From assembly GCA_911728435.2 (NCBI GenBank), contig OU452198.1:36919902-36983901 (forward strand): a DNA stretch of 64,000 nucleotides. Reading direction: 5' to 3'. The stretch is from Apoderus coryli (lineage: Eukaryota; Arthropoda; Insecta; Coleoptera; Attelabidae). This document shows, one piece after another, positions 11,765-22,964 of this stretch; within the stretch, counting starts at the first letter, position 1, and each line of letters opens with the position of its first letter. The notes below the pieces were generated by a model. It did not search any database, was not told the origin of the DNA, and saw nothing but the letters and a program-made list of their open reading frames with translations. The translations under genes and the position numbers were made by a program.

Positions 11765-12720
11765 TTTCCCATTCGTCAGGGTAAGCTTGCTATCAAGTTC
11801 TGAATGGTTTCTTGCGGGATGTTTTCCCATTCTATCAGAACAGCATGCTCCAGTTCTTGGAGGTTGATTGGGGCAGGTACATGACGTCGAATTGATTTTT
11901 TTCAGAACATCCCAAAGGTGTCCGATTGGATTCAAATCTGGACTTCGTGGTGGCCACTCTAAGATTTGAATATTAATCTCATTTAGGTAATCTAGGGAGG
12001 CCTTGCATTATCTTGCATAAAAATTAATGTATTCCCTATAAATGGCGCAAACGGCATAACATGGCCTTGAAAAGTTTTCTAGATAGAATTCTGCATTCAT
12101 GGATCGCGGACGAACAGGGACTAATTCTGTGCGTGCGTCAAAACAAATTCCACCCCAGAACATTTTTGATCCACCACCAAATGGTTCCCTTGAAGATATG
12201 ATGCAATCATGAAACCTTTCTCCAGGTCTCCGCCGTACTTTATCACGACCGTCTGGAGATTTTAGACTAACACTGGTTTCATCTGTGAATAAAACTTTCT
12301 TCCAGTGATCGATAGTTCAATGTACATGATCTCTGGTGAATCTTAATCTGCGTGATCTGTGTTCTACGGTAAGCAACGGTCCAGTGGCAGGTTTTCTGCT
12401 AGTCAATCCGGCTTCTTTTAGTCTTCTCTTGACGGTTAAAGCAGAAATTCTGACATTTCTAACATTTGCGAGTTGATTACTTAGCTATTTACTTGTAGAT
12501 GTTCGATTTCTGAAGACCTGTTGTCGGAGAAAACGCTCGTCAACTTGAGTTGTAGCCTTCTTTCTGCCCTGACCGCATCTTCTAACGTGATATCCAGTAT
12601 CCCTAAATCTTCTAACCATTCGACTAATTGTTGAGTGATGAGCACCTAATAAATTGCCCACATAACGCATACTTTTTCCCACTTCTAGCAAAGTTGAAAC
12701 TCTTACACATTGCTTGGAAT
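11765..12720 (-). pseudogene. Tc1-type transposase relic, copy A
   Basis: Reading from 12,691 downwards there is an N-terminal helix-turn-helix segment (STISRMVRRFRDTGYHVRR) and a Tc1 linker (ISALTVKRRLKEAG). Then comes the first catalytic block (KVLFTDETSVSLKSPDGRDK), then MFWGGICFD, and finally WPPRSPDLNPIGHLWDVL with the second and third acidic positions. This is the order of a Tc1-family DDE transposase. In-frame stops (one after the N-terminal domain, one in the tryptophan-rich linker) and an unclear start show it is dead. It lies downstream of the FASN 3' end and is not related to it. Confidence 0.85.
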
Positions 12721-13766
12721 GGCATAACTGCAGTCCAATAGTAGTTATTTATGCATTATTGTTGCAACTAGTTACTTAATGACACAAGAAGAGTGTGTAA
12801 GGGAGTTTGTTAGCTTTTGGTATATTATCTTTATTCTTATGATTCTTAATATTTTTAAAATGGTCACCAATTCATAATTGACAATGATTACAGTTTTCTT
12901 ACTGTTTGAATTCTGCAATTTTTGTATAGCCTCTAATACCTCTGTTTCAAAAAGACCTTACTCATTGGGTGACAAAGACTTATCTGGAGAGTGCTGCCCT
13001 GGTAAAATCTGCAGATTTTAGACTAACACTGGTTTCATCTGTGAATAAAACTTTCTTCCAGTCATAGATAGTCCAATGTACATGATCTCTGGCGAATCTT
13101 AATCTGCGTGATCTGTGTTCTACGGTAAGCCACGGTCCAGTGGCAGGTTTTCTGCTTGTCAATCCGGCTTCTTTTAGTCTTCTCTTGACGGTTAAAGCAG
13201 AAATTCTGACATTTCTAACATTTGCGAGTTGATTACTTAGCTATTTACTTGTAGATGTTCGATTTCTGAAGACCTGTTGTCGGAGAAAACGCTCGTCAAC
13301 TTGAGTTGTGGCCTTCTTTCTGCCCTGACCGCATCTTCTAACGTGATATCCAGTATCCCTAAATCTTCTAACCATTCGACTAATTGTTGAGTGATGAACA
13401 CCTAATAAATTGCCCACATAACGCATACTTTTTCCCACTTCTAGCAAAGTTGAAACTCTTACACATTGCTTGGAATGGCATAACTGCAGTCCAATAGTAG
13501 TTATTTATGCATTATTGTTGCAACTAGTTACTTAATGACACAAGAAGAGTGTGTAAGGGAGTTTGTTAGCTTTTGGTATATTATCTTTATTCTTATCATT
13601 CTTAATATTTTCAAAATGATCACCAATTTATAATTGACAATGATTACAGTTTTGTTACTGTTTCAATTCTGCAATTTTTGTATAGTATCTAATACCTCTG
13701 TTTCAAAAAGACCATACACATTAGGTCACAAAGACTTATCTGGAGGGTGCTGCCCTGATAAATCTT
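12255..13766. repeat. 756-bp direct tandem duplication
   Basis: 12,255-13,010 and 13,011-13,766 are direct copies offset by 756 bp, starting at GATTTTAGACTAACACTGG. Each contains the 5' half of a Tc1 transposase and about 290 bp of upstream flank, so unequal exchange or slippage duplicated part of an already inserted Tc1 element with its flank. Confidence 0.85.
12980..13475 (-). pseudogene. Tc1-type transposase relic, copy B (5' half only)
   Basis: This is the duplicated N-terminal half of copy A: helix-turn-helix domain (13,447 downwards), linker, and the first catalytic block ending in LFTDETSVSLKSADF, where the duplication boundary cuts it. Unlike copy A, the linker tryptophan codon (HVHWTIYDWKK) is intact, so the stop in copy A arose after the duplication. 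The stop after the N-terminal domain is shared and is therefore older. Confidence 0.8.
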
Positions 13767-14049
13767 CTTCAAAATTATACTGTTTAATCAAAAATTACTG
13801 AAAGGCCGTCACAAAATATGATGACAATCGAAGCAGTGGAGATATCATTGCTCGAAGATTTTGGACACGTTTTGCATCCAGATTTGAATCTATGCTCGTA
13901 ATAAAATGTAGTTAGATATCGAACCTCAGAGAAAATGATGGTGCTGAAACGGAAATCTTCTTCGTCTATGGGACGAAAAAATTATATATCAAGAGATGAT
14001 ATGTAAGAATAACGCTCATTGAGCGATACCTCACCTTTTCAGTAGATAC
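13767..14049. other. Unassigned spacer between transposon relics
   Basis: No clear frame or terminus was seen. It probably belongs to decayed transposon sequence. Confidence 0.3.
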
Positions 14050-14445
14050 AAACTTTGATTTAAATGTAAAATGATTGGCGCAGTCAAATAACATCAACGT
14101 TACTGATTTTTAGTCGAATTATTCTCAAATATTATTGGTATGCTGAAAAAAGGTTGCAAATTTCTACTTCGTAAACGAAAAACATATGAAAAAAATATAA
14201 GAGATTAGAAAGTTGTAGTTTTAGTTGCTTTATCTCTAGACAATATCGACATTAAATTACATTTTTTTGTTAGTTTTTATTAAGATGGCCCCCTAACGCC
14301 ACTGGACTTAATAATTTTGATCTAGTTACGGCCATCAAATCTCTGTAATTCTACCAACAAGGCTGACAAATTTCAAAGAAATCGGTAAGGAAATATTTGA
14401 CTTAATAAAAAAAAACCGTTATTTACAAAAAAAAAACTTTATCTT
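14050..14445. mobile_element. Terminal relic of the 36.7-39.4 kb transposon family
   Basis: The stretch from AATGATTGGCGCAGTCAA (about 14,064) through AACGCCACTGGACTT and TTTGATCTAGTTA to CAAAGAAATCGGTAAGGA matches 38,210-38,500, the right inner terminal repeat of the transposon at 36,674-39,371. Only this arm is kept, without the outermost terminus. Confidence 0.7.
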
Positions 14446-14654
14446 TTATTACTAATGAGTGTGGACGCAAATTCATCGGTCTTGCTAGAAACACAAACGG
14501 GGCTTAATCGTTATAAGGACATTGGCAATGCTAGGAATGTGGCATATTTAGGCATTTGTAAAAATAAAAACTCAAAAATGAGGCCAAATAGAAGAAGTCA
14601 TCTGCAATTCAGTCAAGCCAACCCTAGGTACAACTTACCACACAGCTGATTTGT

Positions 14655-14975
14655 ATGAAAAGTTCACAGGTCGCATTATTAAGCGTTTCAAGTTTTGATG
14701 ACGTTAACTTGCCATGCATAAACATTTGCCTGTCAAAAAAATTTGTTCGAGTTGGATCCCACACAATTTGTCAATCGCTCAAAAAAAGACTCGTGTCGAT
14801 TGGCCGAAAGAAATGCTCAAAAAATACGATCACGGTGCTTCGAAACAAGTCTATGACATCGTGACAGGTGATAAATCGTGGATTTGCGCGTATGAGCCCG
14901 AAAGTAAACAGCAGTCAACTGTATGGGTGTTTCAAGATGAGCCAAATCCAACAAAAGTTATATATATATTTGTTT
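14655..14975 (+). pseudogene. mariner transposase fragment
   Basis: The central part of a mariner transposase is recognisable: RVDWPKEMLKKYDHG, then DIVTGDKSWICAYEP around the first catalytic Asp (GDKSW in place of the usual GDESW), then QQSTVWVFQDEPNPTKV, where the copy breaks off into a TATATA tract. The upstream part (about 14,560-14,700) keeps only scraps in other frames. It is truncated at both ends. Confidence 0.8.
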
Positions 14976-14989
14976 TTGTTCTCTAATCC

Positions 14990-16190
14990 CGAAATATAAA
15001 AGGAAACCCTCGTATAAGTACTTAACATCGAAGATAGTAGTTTATTTAGTTCTTCTAAAGGGATATTCTTCCAAATTCAACATAACATCCACTTGCCTAT
15101 GCGGTGAGGTAGAAGTAAATTTTGCTACTTATTAATTCTCAGTTACCTACTTCTTATATAGCACGTGCGATGATTGAGACCAACTTAGAATAATGAAAAA
15201 GCAACTATAATATTATGCTGTGTGTATATTAGCCTTGAACTTCAATATACACTCCAAAGTTGCTGTATCAAACGCAAACGTAAAGTATTGTTTTCAAAGT
15301 TTCGTATTGTAATATCTGGCAAAATAAAACCTAGTTAAAAAACTAAACTGTTCCATCTAGTGACGGATTACAGAAATATGTATGTGCACAATAGAAGAAT
15401 TCCAATCGAAATTCTATTTCTTCGGTTGTGCGTTAGAACTAGCGGTGGCGCCACTTTCCGTAAGCTATAATTTTAGTTCAGTGGTATTCCGAAAGTGTCG
15501 CTACGTATCGGGGGAAATATTTGTGAGTAAATTGTATGACTTCTCTACCCCCCGTTAGGGCAATATTTGTCGCTACTGTCGAGGGGTGGATACGTTTTTT
15601 TAATACTCGGAAGACGATTGGTGGAAAAGACACATTTTTATTTTAGGGTATTTTTATATTGATGCGAGGGAAGTTGATATACCTACCTACCTACAAAAAA
15701 AATATCAATATAGTCAGTTTTCTTTCATTGACCAATCAATTGTTAGAGAAAGTTCCCACCGCTGATACAGTTTCATATAGAGTGATTTATTTGCCAAAAT
15801 TTCTAAAATAGGTACTAATTTTCTAATTTTGACGTGGGTAAATGCACCATAATCGGCAGGGTGTGTAAATATAAGGGCACTTTAGACAATTATTTATTTA
15901 TCAAAAATTAAAATATTATATAAAGAAAAGAAAAAAACACGAACAGCATTCGTCACCACCGCTGAACGGTTAGTGGTGGCTTCTCTTTTTTGTTTACGGA
16001 TGTCTGTGGATATTATATGCCGAGGTACCTGGCATTGAAATAGATCTTGTTTACAAATTTCGGCAACTAAAATATTTTCAATCATTGTCTGAGTTTTGAT
16101 TATTATAGGGATGTTTTTTATGTAAAATATTTTTTCACTAACTGATATATGGATGTTTGATCTGTTAATGTTATGAGGGCTTCTGTGTAA
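14990..16190. other. Intergenic stretch without recognised genes
   Basis: No gene was recognised. A short CTAC repeat tract lies near 15,685 and a higher-GC patch at 15,420-15,600. The 63-codon minus-strand frame at 15,894-16,085 has no recognisable domain. Confidence 0.5.
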
Positions 16191-16193
16191 GTT

Positions 16194-16236
16194 TTGTCAC
16201 TGATGATGAGATGATTCTCGAAACATGTATGACTGA
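16194..16236 (+). ncRNA. Hammerhead ribozyme core
   Basis: CTGATGA (16,200-16,206), a stem II GAG/CTC, GAAAC (16,220-16,224), a minimal stem III AC..GT and triplet GTA (16,227-16,229) are in order. Stem I can form from GTCA immediately before the core and TGAC immediately after the triplet. A GTGGAG motif follows at about 16,275, as after the other cores. No Penelope coding region adjoins it, so it is a solo terminus. Confidence 0.72.
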
Positions 16237-16360
16237 CGTGAGTGTAACGATTTGAACACATATATATTATTTAGTGGAGTAGACGTGATTTTATTTCCTA
16301 CTTGAAACTCCTCTCTGCAATGGATTACTTTAACTAAAATATTTTCTTTCAAGAATTTCT

Positions 16361-16825
16361 ATATCAATAGGATGTTTTTGGCGACATCTAGCGTGAGCAG
16401 GCAATATGCCCGGTGAATCAAAGTTTACAAACGATGGCCGGACGAGAAGTAACAACTTCATTATATCCTATTGCCAACACTAGATACGCACGAATTCCCT
16501 GGCGGGAGACTTTATTAATGAATTGCTTGTTACATAATGTAACAAGACTTTAGGTTATGTTGGAAATTTGTTTCACACTACCATGCTTTCAGCAGACGGG
16601 TTTCGCTGATCTACAACTCACCAGTGGTGATCGGCAGGCAGTGCGACCCAAACTTCCAACATTTACCTCCGAAGAGCTTATACCTACTAGAACGAGAGAT
16701 GAATGACAACAAGATGTTTTTGGCAATATCTAGTATGAGCAGGCAGGTGACAAAAATTTCACAAACGGTGGCCGGACGAGAAATAACAACTCCATTATAT
16801 CCTATTGCCAGCACTATATACACTG
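16361..16825. repeat. Direct repeats about 350 bp apart
   Basis: GATGTTTTTGGCGACATCTA (16,369) and its neighbourhood recur at about 16,713. The block around GGCCGGACGAGAA recurs at 16,438 and 16,771, followed in both by TATATCCTATTGCCA. A further stretch (16,515-16,600) recurs inverted at 31,565-31,680, and AGATAAGAATGGAATAGCAT (16,831) recurs near 48,675. All are pieces of an unnamed dispersed repeat. Confidence 0.65.
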
Positions 16826-17048
16826 TGTTCAAGATAAGAATGGAATAGCATTGGAATCTTGGAAACGGTAGGATGTCGGTTAATTTAGAGGAAAGTTATG
16901 GAATTTAAACACCTGCCTGGGAGGCCAATTTTTAAATCCATTTCTTCCAATCCCCCCGTTTTGAAAATTGGTACCTCGAGATAATGAGGCGGAGCTCCAA
17001 TCATTTCCATAAAGCTCTTGACAAAGCTGAATTTTATAAGCATGAAAT

Positions 17049-17318
17049 CTATTTGTTTAAGCACTCGTGAAATACTTGTGTGGCTAATATCTGATTTTGA
17101 CTAATATTAGGATTTTCGATAACTGAACCAAACATAGCAAAAATAATTTCTTCATTTTCGGTGACAGCTTTTCTTGTAACGTATTTCTTATAGCTAACAC
17201 TTCCAGTTTCCTTAAACTGAATTAATAGTCTCTCAAAAGCAGCTGGTCTTGGATGATTAGGTATGGGAATTCTTTGAGCATAAACTCGAGAAGCCAATAA
17301 AGATTTTTGATTCTCCAA
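17049..17318 (-). pseudogene. Mariner-like (ITm) transposase N-terminal relic
   Basis: The frame encodes a helix-turn-helix domain of the kind found at the N terminus of a group of insect mariner-like transposases. It has ASRVYAQRIPIPNHPRPAAF, then an F..F.ETGSV segment, then a linker and a second helical part ending near ILATQVFHECL. The usual R.YPNR..P segment is recognisable. The catalytic domain that should follow (below 17,049) is absent or unrecognisable. Related N-terminal domains occur at 30.8 kb and 38.2 kb. Confidence 0.6.
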
Positions 17319-17525
17319 GGATCAACATCATATCAATATACGTTCTTCTTTTGAGTAAATAATCTTATAATTTTAACAAAACAACACCAAAACTAACAAT
17401 TGTAAATCAATAACACTAGTAATAATAATAATAATAATAATTTTTATTGGCCTTTTTTAAATACATAATTTTGTACATAGGCAAGTCAAATTATACAGCA
17501 TGAACAGCAAATTAAATTGATAGAT

Positions 17526-17803
17526 AAAAACAAAAAATGGTAACAAGCCTTTGAATATAAAGTGACAAGAAGAAGCCTTGCGCTGACTATGGTAAAGAGA
17601 ATGTGCGACAGAAACAACCATGTTCAACAACCACATAATATGTAACTCATTGTTTTGGTTGTTCGTTGTAATCGATCAAGTACTATTATTGTAATAACAA
17701 GCACAATGCTGCTAACGAGTAACCAAAACAAAAAATGGTAACAAGCCTTTGAATATAAAGTGACAAGAAGGAGCATTGCGCTGACTATGGTAAATAGAAT
17801 GTG
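17526..17803. repeat. 75-bp direct repeat
   Basis: A segment starting AAAAAATGGTAACAAGCC is found at 17,528 and 17,731 with few changes. The interval contains a hairpin-like ATTGTTTTGGTTGTTCG stretch. A TAA microsatellite lies just upstream at 17,417-17,441. Confidence 0.7.
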
Positions 17804-18479
17804 GTTGTTTGTTGTGATATGTTTAAGCAAAGCTGGATGTTTTACGGTTTTTGCAGTTTTGAGGCCTTTAGTTAGTGAATATAAGCGAATTTTATGTATT
17901 TATGAGTGTCCAATTATTATACTACAATAATGTTAACAATAGCATCAGTGTAAATACGTAAAATAGTGCTAGAAAATATTACAATAACAAAAATCGTTAG
18001 TTGTTCAACCTGTGGTTGTTCCCTGACATCTAAAAATAAAAATTCTGGAGTTATGTTTCCTTAGCAAGTAATTTTAATCAAGAGGTTTTGTAATATATCC
18101 ATAAAATTTGAAAATAAAAAGTCATATTTTTTCAATGACATTTAAAGGTCATCAAAAGATGGCTTGGTCATTGGCGTAGAACAGGTTAAAATTAAGAATA
18201 TTTGCTTTGTAAGCAAAACAGACAGTTCTGTTATATACGGTGTTTTTAACGGTCTGAATACATTTTAGATTTTCTATCTATTTCTGTCATTGTACCACGC
18301 GAATACATTATATGCTCGTAAAAATACGGTAAATTACAAAAAAAAAATAGAAATATGTACACAAAATTAATTTTATTTAAAGGACAATAAATAAGTTATT
18401 GTTTTGCTAAGATTTGTTTATTATTTACCCTTTGCCCTACTTCCATCCGATTGAAAACATTTTGTATATAAAATAGTGA

Positions 18480-18760
18480 TGAATTCAAGAAATATTTGTT
18501 TTTGCTTATTATTATTTTATGGCCCTGCGCCACTGCGAGACCGGATATTCCGCCATATGCAACAACCATTCTGGTCGCATATCTGTTGCTATTATTATCC
18601 TTCCTGTCACTTTATATTCAAAGAGTAACATGCAGTTTAGGTGAGACAGCTTCATCGCGATATAAACGCATTTTTATATTTTTATAGAGTGTATTATTTT
18701 CGTGCTTTTGGCTAATTCATTGGATACTGAATATGCTGTTGGTAAAAAAATAAATGGAAA
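18480..18760 (+). pseudogene. Hydrophobic ORF relic related to the ORF at 38.7 kb
   Basis: From TTG at 18,496 the frame encodes 63 residues that open with a hydrophobic segment (FLLIIILW), a short polar loop (ATARPDIPPYATT) and a second hydrophobic segment (LLLLLSFLSLYI). After the stop at about 18,685 a hydrophobic stretch resumes (LFSCFWLIHWILNML). The same order, spacing and several residues (LFLLI, RP, PP, TT, LYI, HW) occur in the open 134-codon frame at 38,687-39,091. It lacks an ATG and has a stop, so it is a decayed copy. Protein family unknown. Confidence 0.45.
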
Positions 18761-18984
18761 TTATTTCACAGTAGTCATAAAACATTTATTTTAAACATTT
18801 TTAACTCTTACCAATAGTGAAAGTGAATACATGGAATTTTTTAATTATTTTATTCACCAAAAGATTTATAATATGTACAAAAAAACATTTTATTATACAA
18901 TCAGAAGTTGAATTACAGAATTTTACATAAATTTATTTCATATATATCAAGTTAATTAACTATTTTTCCAAATACCTATATATA

Positions 18985-19757
18985 TTTAAAAAAGTTAAAG
19001 TTACTGTGTGATAGCTTAGTTCTATCCCAATTTAACTATGCTGATGTTGTGTATGGACCATGCTTAACGAGATCAGATGAAAACAGAAATCAAATGATGC
19101 AGAATTCGTGTGTGCGATTGATTAGCGGTATTCGCAGGGGCCAAAGGGGAATAAGTGCTAAACTGGATGAGATGGGGTGGCCTATGATGAGGGAAATGCG
19201 AATTTTGCACTCTCTCGTACTATTTAATAAAATCATAAACAGTAAGGAACCCGAATATTTGTATGAAAGAATAATATTTAGGGGTCATGCTCATTCTGTC
19301 AATATTAGATATAAATCGTCAATTGCGCCACCATTCCATCCTACTGCGATGTTTGAACGGTTTTTTTCTTATACTATTGCTAAATATTACAACAGATTGA
19401 CAGGTGATGTGAAATTGTTGACGGGCTATAGATTTAAGCGGTCTGTCAGACATGTTTTGAAAAATTTAGTATAAGTAGCGTATGGATTTTATTATTTAAT
19501 AATATTTATTGCTTTTTTTTTTTGTTGTATTCAAAATCACATATTGAATTTATCTGAAATTTCTAGGGAATTTTGATTTTTCTTGGCGTCATGTGGTTTC
19601 ATTTCATTTTGTATTGTATTGCTAATTTGTGTATGTCGTTATCTGTGTTTGAGGTTAAGTGAGGAGGCTTAAGCCTCAACTTCGCCTATTGTATACTTTT
19701 TTGCAATAAAGTGTTTATTATTATTATATTGTTATTATTATTATATTATTTTTATTA
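18985..19757 (+). pseudogene. LINE 3' end with C-terminal ORF2 part
   Basis: An open frame (in phase from about 18,985 through 19,471) encodes the C-terminal region of a Jockey/CR1-like non-LTR reverse transcriptase protein: SQFNYADVVYGPCL, QNSCVRLISGIRRGQRG, then a region ending RFKRSVRHVLKNLV and a stop. The rest is a 3' untranslated end with GAGGAGGCTTAAGCCTCAAC, TTCGCC, AATAAAGT and a TTATTA tail. The copy is 5'-truncated and comparatively well preserved. The tail ends about 40 bp from the FASN stop codon, so this LINE inserted (in opposite orientation) at the very 3' end of FASN. Confidence 0.85.
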
Positions 19758-19758
19758 A

Positions 19759-19764
19759 TTTATT
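19759..19764 (-). terminator. Likely FASN polyadenylation signal
   Basis: AATAAA on the minus strand, about 35 bases after the stop. It lies at the edge of the LINE tail, so the 3' untranslated region is either very short or runs into antisense LINE sequence; another AATAAA lies a few bases further on. Confidence 0.45.
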
Positions 19765-19797
19765 TAACTTCCATGCACCCATATTCTCTTTCTATAT

Positions 19798-22700
19798 CTA
19801 GTCAAGTTCACTTTCACTAATTTCAAAACATGATGATATCGCTTCTGCTAACTCTAAACTTTCCAAAACCGACACATGATTTCCGTCAAAAACTTTAACT
19901 TCAACTTGTTTTGAACTCAATTGTGACAGATGATCATCCGGCGATTTAGTATCTATACTCACATATTTTGGTTTGAATAACTTAATTGTTGATTTTAGTT
20001 TATAGTTTGGTTCGTATGTTACTAGGGACTTTAAGCGTTTGTAGAATGCAATAGCGCAATTTCGTTGATATTCGGGAGAATATGGTATATCTTTTCCTGC
20101 AATGCTTTCAACCATTTTGATTCTGTCATCGAATGTTACACATTTGAATAAGGCCTCCTGAAAATGAAAGATTGGGAAAGATAGATTGCTCGAAGCTTCG
20201 CAGATTGTTCAATTAATTAAAAATTGGGAACAATGTTTATTCCAAAAATAAATTAAAAAAGACTTACAGTATGTTTGACAATAACATCGAACGGTAGATA
20301 CATGGCCATTATTTGGATCAATAAAGTTGTTTGCAATTTATCATCTGATTCCACATCCAATAGCTTTGTGAGATCCTTCAAATAACGTGGAGCACCATCA
20401 ATACATATTAATTTACCATAATAACCTTCGGCTTCTAACAATTTAACAACTTCTAAGGCTACTACAGCTCCAAAAGAATATGCTACTATCTGGAATGGCA
20501 TAGTCCTAGTTATCATTGTTTCTATTTGCTACAAGAAAGGAAATGTTATAACAAACTGTTCTCATGCTATGTCTGCTTCTAATATTGAACTGGCAATCTC
20601 GGATCATTTGGGGCCAATGGTGAATGTAGCTGCTCTTTTATTAGTATACATCCGGGGTACGTGTGGGTCGCCTATTTTTACGAAACTGGTAAAAATGATT
20701 CCAAATTTCTCTTGACGCCCACTACTCATTGGTATTTATTAATGCGAAATGCACAATAGCTTGGAAATCGATTCAGTAGGCGGTTGACAAAGAGAATTTT
20801 AAGACATTAAGTCTATAAATTTACTAGCGAAGGTTTTCGTTGGATAATTTTTTACGATTTCAAACGCCTAACTCAGCACCGTGTTGAAAATATTGATTAG
20901 AAGCATCAAATAAATAATAAAGAAAATTCTAACAAATATAAATATCCTAAATTTTCAGTTCTGCAGACATTCCTACTTGAAGGAATTCTCGACCACATCC
21001 TACCTATACTTCTAGCAATGACAATGTAGAAAGTTTGACGGCAAATCATTTTCTTATTGGAACTTCAAGTATATCAAAGCCTTTTGGATTTTTTTCGAAA
21101 TAAATAAACTTTAAGAAACAGTGGAAAAATTGACAAACTTTGGCTGAGCAGTTCTGGAATCGATGGATAAAAGAATACGTGACTTGTTTGATACAACGGA
21201 GAAAGTGGTTAGAAAATAATCGAACTTCAAAAAGATGAACTAGTGGTGGTTATGGATAATCAGTTACCCTGAAATAACTGACCTCTTGGGAAAATCGAAA
21301 CCGTGTATCCAGCAAAAGATGAAAAAGTACGTATCGTCGACGTGAGAACAGGAATCAGAGTATGACAATGACTTTTAAAGATATACAAAATACGCAACTG
21401 TATTTTAATAGTTTTAATAGAAAAGTAGATTGAGTCCAGCATATAGTAAAAGAATTAATAATTGGTCCTTACAATTAGTTTTATACAAAAACATTTACGT
21501 GGGTGTGAGTTTTAATATTATTATCAAGTTTTGATTTATTGTATCGTAAATTTATATTGTATTTATTTATATTTTTGTCTGACAAAATGCATAAATAAAA
21601 TATAATTGAAATAAAGAAATAGTTTGAAAGCTAACAGTTTTTTAATAGTTTTAATAGAAAAATAGATTACTAAAATACAGTCCATAACTATATGGGATGT
21701 TAATTCTTTTACTAAAAAGAATTAACATTTGTTCCTTACAATTAGTTTGCGAAATTTTGGCATTATCTTGCATCAGTGAGTCACGAATCACGTAAACGGT
21801 GTTTAAAATCTGTTGGGATTCACGCAAGATCGACATGTGACCTACACTGAGATAAAGGCGTCTCTTGGCAAATCCCAGACTGTAATAAATTCGATTTTGC
21901 ATGAATACTTATTTGCGAAATGTTCCAAATGGTGTCAATTGATGTAAGGAAATGCTGATTTATCTCCTAACGACTTGTTTGTTGGTCCCATACGGGAACC
22001 AAAAAATGCGTGGACTGAAAATTTAATCGTCTCAAGAAGCGGTCGAAGACTTTCAAAATCATATCTCTGAGATACAACGTTCAGAGTGAAAAAATGTTTT
22101 AGAACTGGTTCGAACGTATGCAAAAATGTATAAACCATAAAGGCGAATATTTTGAAAACCCAAAAATTTTGTGTTCTTCCCAGATGTTATAAACCCTTTT
22201 CCTTTTGTAACTTTTGATGATTTCTGAAATTATATGAACTGGAGACTTTTCCAGTGAGAAACTTTAAGATTAATCACGATATAACTAAATTCAGCAGGCG
22301 GTCTCCTTTGATGAACTTTGCAATCACGGAGCTTCAGAATTTGCGATGGTTGCGTAACAGAGTGAATAGTGAAGAATTGTCGTTGCGCCGACCCAATGTA
22401 CTGTGGGAACTAGTATTAGTCAGGTATCTATTTCTTGACCTTGATGATGAATTTGAGGTGCGTAGAGTTGTCAAAGCTATGATAAACAAAAGGTCAACTA
22501 GCCCTGATGAGATCCCTATATCAGTAATTAAGGATTGTTGTGATTTCTTGTCAGGTAAACAGGTTTGCTTAATTAACAACAACTGATGGTTTGGCAACAC
22601 TAATATTAAGTATTAATGGCAACAGGTATTAAATACAAAACGTTATACCGTAAGCAGTTCATTAGCCATCTCCTCAATACTATCCTTCTGTTTATCGTTA

Positions 22701-22964
22701 CAATACTGTAAGGTAACAATATCTGCTTGAAGATTCTGTGCCAATGGTTTCAAAGCAGTAGCGACACCTTCAATTCCAGGGAAGAATATTAGTTGCGGTA
22801 ACTCTGTTTTATCTGACAATTTAGATTTGAGTTTAATCATTGGTAGATTTGCTGTAGATTCATCTCCTATTACTGTGAAAATCATTTCCATACCCTTTAA
22901 AGCTTGTTCTATTTTCGCTCCATTTTGCAGTTCATTTACCTTTTCCAGTTTTATTTCTTGCAAT
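19798..22964 (-). CDS. FASN: FASN exons 25-27: thioesterase domain
   Basis: Exon 25 enters with [18 protein letters not shown]. Exon 26 has the nucleophile elbow AYSFGA (Ser2116) and the acidic residue region CIDGAP. Exon 27 has the catalytic His in GNHVSVLES (His2279) and ends at a TAG (19,798-19,800). The triad members are all present, so chain release as free acid is expected. Intron 25 (2.1 kb) contains BEL, mariner and LINE fragments. Confidence 0.9.
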
